A stretch of 64,000 nt of DNA, from NCBI RefSeq assembly GCF_024707505.1, contig NZ_CP102604.1, positions 1,488,001 to 1,552,000 on the forward strand, in the 5' to 3' direction. Position numbers and translations under genes: made by a program. Of the stretch, positions 59,544 through 64,000 are shown piece by piece (position 1 is the stretch's first letter; the number at the start of each line of letters is the position of its first letter). The notes beneath the pieces are model-generated. The model was not told the DNA's origin and searched no databases. It saw only the letters and a program-made list of their open reading frames with translations. The stretch is from Pantoea sp. SOD02 (GTDB lineage: Bacteria > Pseudomonadota > Gammaproteobacteria > Enterobacterales > Enterobacteriaceae).

Positions 59544-60614
59544 TTAAGCCTGTGGCTGAGTTACAACGTCTTTGATACCTTTCACGTCGATTTCAACGCG
59601 ACGGTCTGGCGCCAGGCAGTCGATCAGGGCATTACGGCCTTTCACGCTGTCACAGGTGTTGCCAGTAACTGGGTTAGATTTGCCCATACCGCGTGCAGAG
59701 ATCTTGTTAGAAGGGATACCTTTAGATACCAGGTAATCAACTACAGACTGAGCACGTTTCTCAGACAGTTTCTGGTTGTACTGCTCTGAACCGATGCGAT
59801 CGGTGAAGCCCAGTACTACAACAGAACCGTCTTTCGGATCCATTGAGCTCAGCTGGCTGTACAGCTGATCCAGAGCCTGCTGACCTTCTGGCTTCAGAGT
59901 TGCCTTGTTGAAGGTGAACAGAACGTCAGACTTCAGAGTGAAACGCTTGGTTTCAACAACTGGCGCTGGAGCTGGAGCCGGAGCTACAACTGGCGCTGCA
60001 TCTTCTTCCTGACCGAAACGGTAAGAAACGCCGACGCTCAGCATGCTGTTGTCTGGACGCGCACCAACGGTACCTGCGTCACCGATGTTGTTAACCCACT
60101 GATAGTCCAGGCGAGTCGCCCAGTTTTTGGTCAGTGCGTATTCAACACCAACAGCAGCCAGCGGAGAAACGCCGGTGTCGTGGTCGCTGATGCGGCCAGT
60201 AGTTGGGTTGGTCTGAGTAGAGTCAGCACGCCATACCATACCACCCAGACGGGTATAGACATCAAAGTCTTCGGTGATTGGGTAGCTCAGTTTAGCAGCC
60301 AGCTGAACGCCTTGTGCTTTGAACGCGCCATTGGTCACGCTGCCTTTGTTAGGCATACGGCCTAACCAGTCGTAGCCCAGCTCGAAGCCCAGGTACGGGT
60401 TAGCCTGGTAGCCCATGAATGCACCAGCACCCAGCTGAGATTCGTGAGTTGGACCGTTGTTGTTCTCGTAACCGTTACCGTAGTAACCAGTATCGTGATA
60501 CTGAGACCAGCCCAGTTTAGCACCGGTGTACCAGGTGTTATCTTTAGGTGCGGCCTGCGCTACGGTAGCGAAGCCAGCCAGTGCCACTGCAATTGCGATA
60601 GCTGTCTTTTTCAT
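59544..60614 (-). CDS. ompA: outer membrane protein OmpA
   Basis: Abundant structural outer-membrane protein tethering the membrane to peptidoglycan. 356 residues, ten more than E. coli. Signal peptide [21 protein letters not shown], 8-strand barrel (to about residue 205) with loop 1 enriched in Gly/Tyr/Asn ([12 protein letters not shown]). A Pro/Ala/Val linker ([12 protein letters not shown]) leads to the OmpA-C peptidoglycan domain with [22 protein letters not shown] and a disulfide pair (CDS...DCL). Mature start APKDNTWY. Confidence 0.98.
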   Translation of the reverse strand: MKKTAIAIAVALAGFATVAQAAPKDNTWYTGAKLGWSQYHDTGYYGNGYENNNGPTHESQLGAGAFMGYQANPYLGFELGYDWLGRMPNKGSVTNGAFKAQGVQLAAKLSYPITEDFDVYTRLGGMVWRADSTQTNPTTGRISDHDTGVSPLAAVGVEYALTKNWATRLDYQWVNNIGDAGTVGARPDNSMLSVGVSYRFGQEEDAAPVVAPAPAPAPVVETKRFTLKSDVLFTFNKATLKPEGQQALDQLYSQLSSMDPKDGSVVVLGFTDRIGSEQYNQKLSEKRAQSVVDYLVSKGIPSNKISARGMGKSNPVTGNTCDSVKGRNALIDCLAPDRRVEIDVKGIKDVVTQPQA

Positions 60615-60776
60615 TTTTGCGCCTCGTTATCATCCAAATAGGCAATGAGCAAAAAGGTTGCTCTTTGTGTTAATCCTTCGCCGGGTCTAAACGCTCGCTT
60701 TTGACTCTACCGAAAAAACGGAGGTTATTGAGCACCCTGGCGAGCTAAAGTCTACAACGAGATTGGAAACTTACAA
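60615..60776 (-). promoter_or_regulatory. ompA promoter and long 5' leader
   Basis: On the minus strand TTGTAA (60771-60776), a 16-base spacer, and TAGACT (60749-60754), with a start near 60742 and a leader of about 128 bases. The leader ends GATGATAACGAGGCGCAAAAATG, almost identical to my recollection of the E. coli ompA leader, which gives mRNA stability and is the MicA target. The rest of the 350-bp gap (60777-60964) is AT-rich and holds no gene I can support. Confidence 0.7.
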
Positions 60777-60964
60777 GTATGATGTGACGCCGGGCAGCAA
60801 AAAAACAGCGATTTATACACACATTTTAACAAATCACCTGGCTAAATCTTCGGTATTAGAAAACAAAAAAGCTTCTAAGCCATTGTCATAGCTGGCGGGA
60901 AAAGAATCAGTAGCTTAGATGCAACTTATGCAAAAAAAATGCTGAGAAAATTCCTGGAATTTAC

Positions 60965-61456
60965 TTAATGAAACAATTCAGACGGAATTTTTGCTGAGTT
61001 AGGTTGTCTGGAAGGGGCATATTGACGTCCCTGCGGACGCAAAATCAGACCGAGTGCTTCACCTTCCGCCGCTGCTTGTTCCAATTCTAATCGCTCTTCA
61101 TCACTCAATTCGTACGGAATCCAGGCAAGAACGACGCTGTAATTACCCGTACGTAATGCTTTCACCATACTTTCCACGGTGTTAAAACGCTCAGATTCGG
61201 TGATATGCATACTCTTTTCTAACGGCAATCCCGACTGCTGCATCCAGTTACGATTCAGCTTATGCGCTGGAGTGAGCCACAGCTGCCAGCGTGATTGCTC
61301 ACTAAGCTGTTTTAGTACCGGCAACAGCATAAGTTGCATCATTCCAGGTTGTTCGCTGGAACGCAGTTCAGTGATTCCACCCAGCGAAGGTTGCGCTAAG
61401 CTGGATGAAGCGAAACGATTTGAACGGTCAGCAGAGCCAGAGAATTGAGTACGCAT
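60965..61456 (-). CDS. sulA: SOS cell division inhibitor SulA
   Basis: Binds FtsZ and blocks division while DNA damage is repaired; normally cleared by Lon. 163 residues. The conserved core LMLLPVLKQLSEQSRWQLWLTPAHKLNRNW and VESMVKALRTGNYSVVLAWIPYELSDEE is intact. The C-terminus ends in FH after a short divergent tail, a feature relevant to Lon recognition in E. coli (terminal His). Under a LexA operator. Confidence 0.96.
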   Translation of the reverse strand: MRTQFSGSADRSNRFASSSLAQPSLGGITELRSSEQPGMMQLMLLPVLKQLSEQSRWQLWLTPAHKLNRNWMQQSGLPLEKSMHITESERFNTVESMVKALRTGNYSVVLAWIPYELSDEERLELEQAAAEGEALGLILRPQGRQYAPSRQPNSAKIPSELFH

Positions 61457-61476
61457 AATTTAATCACTCAGTAATG

Positions 61477-61519
61477 AACTGTATGGATGTACAGTAATGA
61501 CTTCCTGGATAAAGATCAA
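61477..61519 (-). promoter_or_regulatory. sulA promoter with LexA operator
   Basis: SOS box core CTGTATGGATGTACAG at 61479-61494 (full match CTGT-N8-ACAG). On the minus strand TTGATC (61514-61519) and TACTGT (61491-61496) are separated by 17 bases, so the operator covers the -10 element as in E. coli sulA. Confidence 0.9.
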
Positions 61520-61678
61520 CCTCAATTTCTGAAAACGCCTCGCAATTTCTGCACAAGATACCGCCCGCCTGCTTTTATTCATTGAACAGCTAAATCGTTT
61601 TTTTTATCTTCTAACCAGATGAATCTGCGAGCTTTTATAGGAAATTTCCCGCGCATGGAATCCATTGAAGGGGGCGTT

Positions 61679-62305
61679 ATGAAGAGATATAACCCGGTAG
61701 TTGAGCAATCGAAAGCGCAGTTGGCAGCATTAGGTAAAATTGAATCGCGCACGCAATTTGGTGGTTATGCACTGACTGTTGAGAAGGTAATTTTTGCGTA
61801 TATCAATGAGGATGCACTCTATCTTCGAGCCAGCGAGGCGCTTCACGTCTATAACGCACAGCGTTCACTGGAACCGCTGGTGTACCGTAAGCGTGGCGTG
61901 CCGGTGACACTGAGCTACTTCAAAGTGGATACGCAATTGTGGCAAAACCCTGAACAGTTATTGCAGCTGTCAGCATGTTCTCTGCGTGCCGCACAGGACG
62001 AAGCGGCTACCAGACTTGTCTCGCTGCGTCTGAAAGATCTGCCGAATTTAAGCCTGCGATTAGAGTTGATGCTGCATAAGGTAGGGATCAGTTCGGTGCA
62101 ATTGCTGTGTGAAACAGGGTCGCGACAAAGCTGGCTGAAACTGCGGGCGGTGAATAAGCACATTGGGTTAAAAACGCTGTTGGCGCTGGAAGGTGCAATA
62201 TCAGGACATCATGAAGCAGCGTTACCCAGCGCAATCAGGCAAGAGCTTTATACCTGGTATCTAAAAATGCTCCGCCAGCACGCGGCGGAGCATCAACCGC
62301 TTTAA
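61679..62305 (+). CDS. sxy: competence co-activator Sxy/TfoX
   Basis: Regulator that lets CRP act at non-canonical CRP-S sites of competence genes. 208 residues with an N-terminal TfoX_N domain (SRTQFGGYALTVEKVIFAYINEDALYLRA) and a C-terminal helical TfoX_C domain (LKDLPNLSLRLELMLHKVGISSV...HHEAALPSAIRQEL). I start at 61679, with GAAGGGGG upstream, which fits the E. coli length (209). In-frame starts at 61619 and 61655 are possible but unsupported. The last 4 bases overlap the convergent yccS. Confidence 0.92.
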   Translation: MKRYNPVVEQSKAQLAALGKIESRTQFGGYALTVEKVIFAYINEDALYLRASEALHVYNAQRSLEPLVYRKRGVPVTLSYFKVDTQLWQNPEQLLQLSACSLRAAQDEAATRLVSLRLKDLPNLSLRLELMLHKVGISSVQLLCETGSRQSWLKLRAVNKHIGLKTLLALEGAISGHHEAALPSAIRQELYTWYLKMLRQHAAEHQPL

Positions 62306-64000
62306 TCGTTGACGAGGGTACGGCGTAGACGGGCGATTTCAGGCAGCAGCGCGACTAACAAGCCCAATTGCTGAATCACTAGTGGTGCGCGTGTATCCGG
62401 GCTGTTTTTCATCTCGCTCATGCGCTGCATTAGCGCCTGCTGCATCTCAGTGGCTTGAGCATCCGTAACCCGGTCGATCTGCAGCACATCTTCAATGAAG
62501 CAGACGGCGTCATCCAGTAAGGTAAGCAAGGTGCTATCCGCGAGATGTTCGCGGTGCGCTCCCAATGCGGAGATATAGCTGAGGAAGGAGTGGTTCAGGC
62601 ACAGCAGTCGAAACGCATTCTCACGTAGCGGTTGTTGTAGCTTGAGTTCACTACGGATGTTTGACACCACTGACGCTAGCTCGGCATCGGCGTTATGCGC
62701 ATCGCGACGTGCCACACGATAAGCGAGACGATTGTCCTTGCCTTGATGGTATTGCTCCATAATCGCATCCAGATAGCGGCAGTTCGCATCCAGTGTACGA
62801 TCGGCAACGGCAGTGATTTTGCGAAAACGCCAGTCTGGCCAGACAAAGGCCACGGCCAGCCACGCCAGACCGCAGCCCAGTAAGGTGTCCACCACGCGCG
62901 GTAGCGCCACTTCAAAACCTTCGCCGAGCAAATTAAAGCACAGCAGAACCAGCAAAGTGATAAACAAGGTGGCTTGAGCATACTGAATCTGGCGGAAGGC
63001 GAAGAACAGCACGCCGCTCAGTACAATCAGCACCAGCTGGCCTTCAATCGAGGGCACTAGCCACAAGACCGGCAGGCCGATGGCAATGCCGGCTAAGGTG
63101 CCGCCAATACGCAATGCCAGGCGTCGTCGGGTGGCGTTGTAGTTGGGCTGGCAGACAAACAGGCTGGTCAGCAAGATCCAGTAACCGCGATCGACGCCGG
63201 TGATTTTAATGAAGGCGTAGCCAACGCACAGCACCAGCGACATACGCACCGCATGGCGGAAGAGAGCAGATTGCGGGCTAAGATGGCGACTGAGCCGCAA
63301 GCGGATATCCGCCCAGCCGCTGAGTCCTTCCCGTGATAGATGGTGATCGCTCTGCGGGGACGGTTCGGCCAGCATCTGTTCTGATTCAATCGACGCCAGT
63401 TGAGCATCAATAGCACGCAGATTACGCAGCAGCCAAAACAGCGCGTGAATGTGTGGATCCTGCGGCTCATTCTGCTGAAGACGTTGCAGCGCGGTTTCCA
63501 GCCGTTCGAAGGTGCGCTCAAAGTGGCTGTCATGATGCCACGGCTGACGCAGCAAAATGGTCTCCGCCAGCTGCCGACAGGCACGCGCTTGCATATTCAT
63601 CAGGCGCTGGAAACGGAACAGCACTTCGTTGTAACGCCAGTTATCACGCAGCAGATGGTATTGCAGATGCGAGGAGCTGGCGCGCTCATGGATATCCTGC
63701 GCGACAAAATAGTAGTGCAGGCTGCGGCGCGTGCTGCGTGAACCGCGATCACCACGCAAACGGCTTTGAATGGTGCTTTTGGTGAGATTCAGCTGTGCCA
63801 CCAACTGACTGTTAACCATCGCCGTGGCAACCAGCGTGGCGTCATCCTGATCGCCGCCATCGGGATCAAACAGGTTCGCTTTGGCTTCGAGATAACGCGC
63901 CAGCTGGGAAAAACTGCCTGCCAGCTGCTCCTGTACCGGGCGCACCGGGAACATCAAATGGCCAATAAAGGTCAGCAAGTTGTACCAGAGGGCACCAATC
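62302..64000 (-). CDS. yccS: YccS, FUSC-type inner membrane protein (5' end beyond window)
   Basis: C-terminal 565 residues of an aromatic-acid-exporter-like (FUSC/YccS) membrane protein; the E. coli protein is about 717 residues, so roughly 150 N-terminal residues lie past the right edge. The first visible residues IGALWYNLLTFIGHLMFPVRP correspond to an internal stretch after the N-terminal helices. A soluble cytoplasmic region (HYYFVAQDIHERASSSHLQYH) is followed by a second membrane block (YWILLTSLFVCQPNYNATRRRL, FFAFRQIQYAQATLFITLLVLLCFNLLGEGFEVALPRVVDTLLG) and a cytoplasmic tail. Substrate unknown. Confidence 0.93.
   Translation of the reverse strand, partial: IGALWYNLLTFIGHLMFPVRPVQEQLAGSFSQLARYLEAKANLFDPDGGDQDDATLVATAMVNSQLVAQLNLTKSTIQSRLRGDRGSRSTRRSLHYYFVAQDIHERASSSHLQYHLLRDNWRYNEVLFRFQRLMNMQARACRQLAETILLRQPWHHDSHFERTFERLETALQRLQQNEPQDPHIHALFWLLRNLRAIDAQLASIESEQMLAEPSPQSDHHLSREGLSGWADIRLRLSRHLSPQSALFRHAVRMSLVLCVGYAFIKITGVDRGYWILLTSLFVCQPNYNATRRRLALRIGGTLAGIAIGLPVLWLVPSIEGQLVLIVLSGVLFFAFRQIQYAQATLFITLLVLLCFNLLGEGFEVALPRVVDTLLGCGLAWLAVAFVWPDWRFRKITAVADRTLDANCRYLDAIMEQYHQGKDNRLAYRVARRDAHNADAELASVVSNIRSELKLQQPLRENAFRLLCLNHSFLSYISALGAHREHLADSTLLTLLDDAVCFIEDVLQIDRVTDAQATEMQQALMQRMSEMKNSPDTRAPLVIQQLGLLVALLPEIARLRRTLVND

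Noticed and set aside
60777-60964. Possible small RNA or gene between the ompA promoter and sulA
   Set aside because: AT-rich with only short imperfect stems and no clear promoter-terminator pair.

Overview
This is a chromosomal window from an enteric gammaproteobacterium. Protein-level similarity recalled from Escherichia coli is very high for almost every gene, and the gene order is the E. coli 20-22 minute order (focA, ycaO, serC-aroA, cmk, rpsA, ihfB, comEC, msbA-lpxK, kdsB, mukFEB, ompF, asnS, pncB, pepN, ssuEADCB, pyrD, rlmL, uup, pqiABC, rmf, fabA, lonH, matP, ompA, sulA, sxy, yccS). The sequences diverge from E. coli about as much as an Erwiniaceae member would. A Pantoea- or Erwinia-like organism is my best guess, but that is inference from gene content and divergence, not a database result.

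Layout. 1-2548 (minus): the 5' part of focA behind an FNR-type promoter, then ycaO. 2859-8360 (plus): serC-aroA, cmk, rpsA and ihfB. 8566-15864 (plus): comEC, msbA-lpxK, ycaQ, ycaR-kdsB, covering DNA uptake, lipid A export and synthesis, and Kdo activation. 15975-28434: ycbJ, convergent elyC, cmoM-mukF-mukE-mukB (tRNA modification and the condensin), ldtD, mepK and gloC. 28479-34063 (minus): aspC, ompF, asnS, pncB. 34317-36932: pepN. 36972-41238 (minus): the sulfonate operon ssuEADCB. 41239-45440: an accessory segment where E. coli has the elf/ycb fimbrial operon. It has a 755-bp AT-rich leader, an unrecognised cytosolic protein, a polysaccharide flippase and a family 2 glycosyltransferase. 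45560-56434: pyrD, zapC, convergent ycbX, rlmL, uup, pqiABC, rmf. 56501-64000: fabA, lonH, matP, ompA, sulA, sxy and the 3' part of yccS.

Nearly everything is housekeeping: amino acid and pyrimidine synthesis, translation, envelope assembly (lipid A, Kdo, peptidoglycan cross-link editing, porins, lipid transport by Pqi), chromosome organisation (IHF, MukBEF, MatP), division control (ZapC, SulA) and sulfur scavenging. Several regulatory sites can be read directly: an FNR site exactly 41.5 bp upstream of the inferred focA start, OmpR-like boxes in front of ompF, a LexA operator over the sulA -10 element, a FabR-like palindrome in front of fabA, and many intrinsic terminators.

No tRNA, rRNA, CRISPR array, insertion sequence, integrase or prophage gene was seen. 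The only clear candidate for something less described is the 41.2-45.4 kb polysaccharide-type module and its unusual leader. It lacks a polymerase and an initiating transferase, so it probably works with an exopolysaccharide locus elsewhere in the genome.
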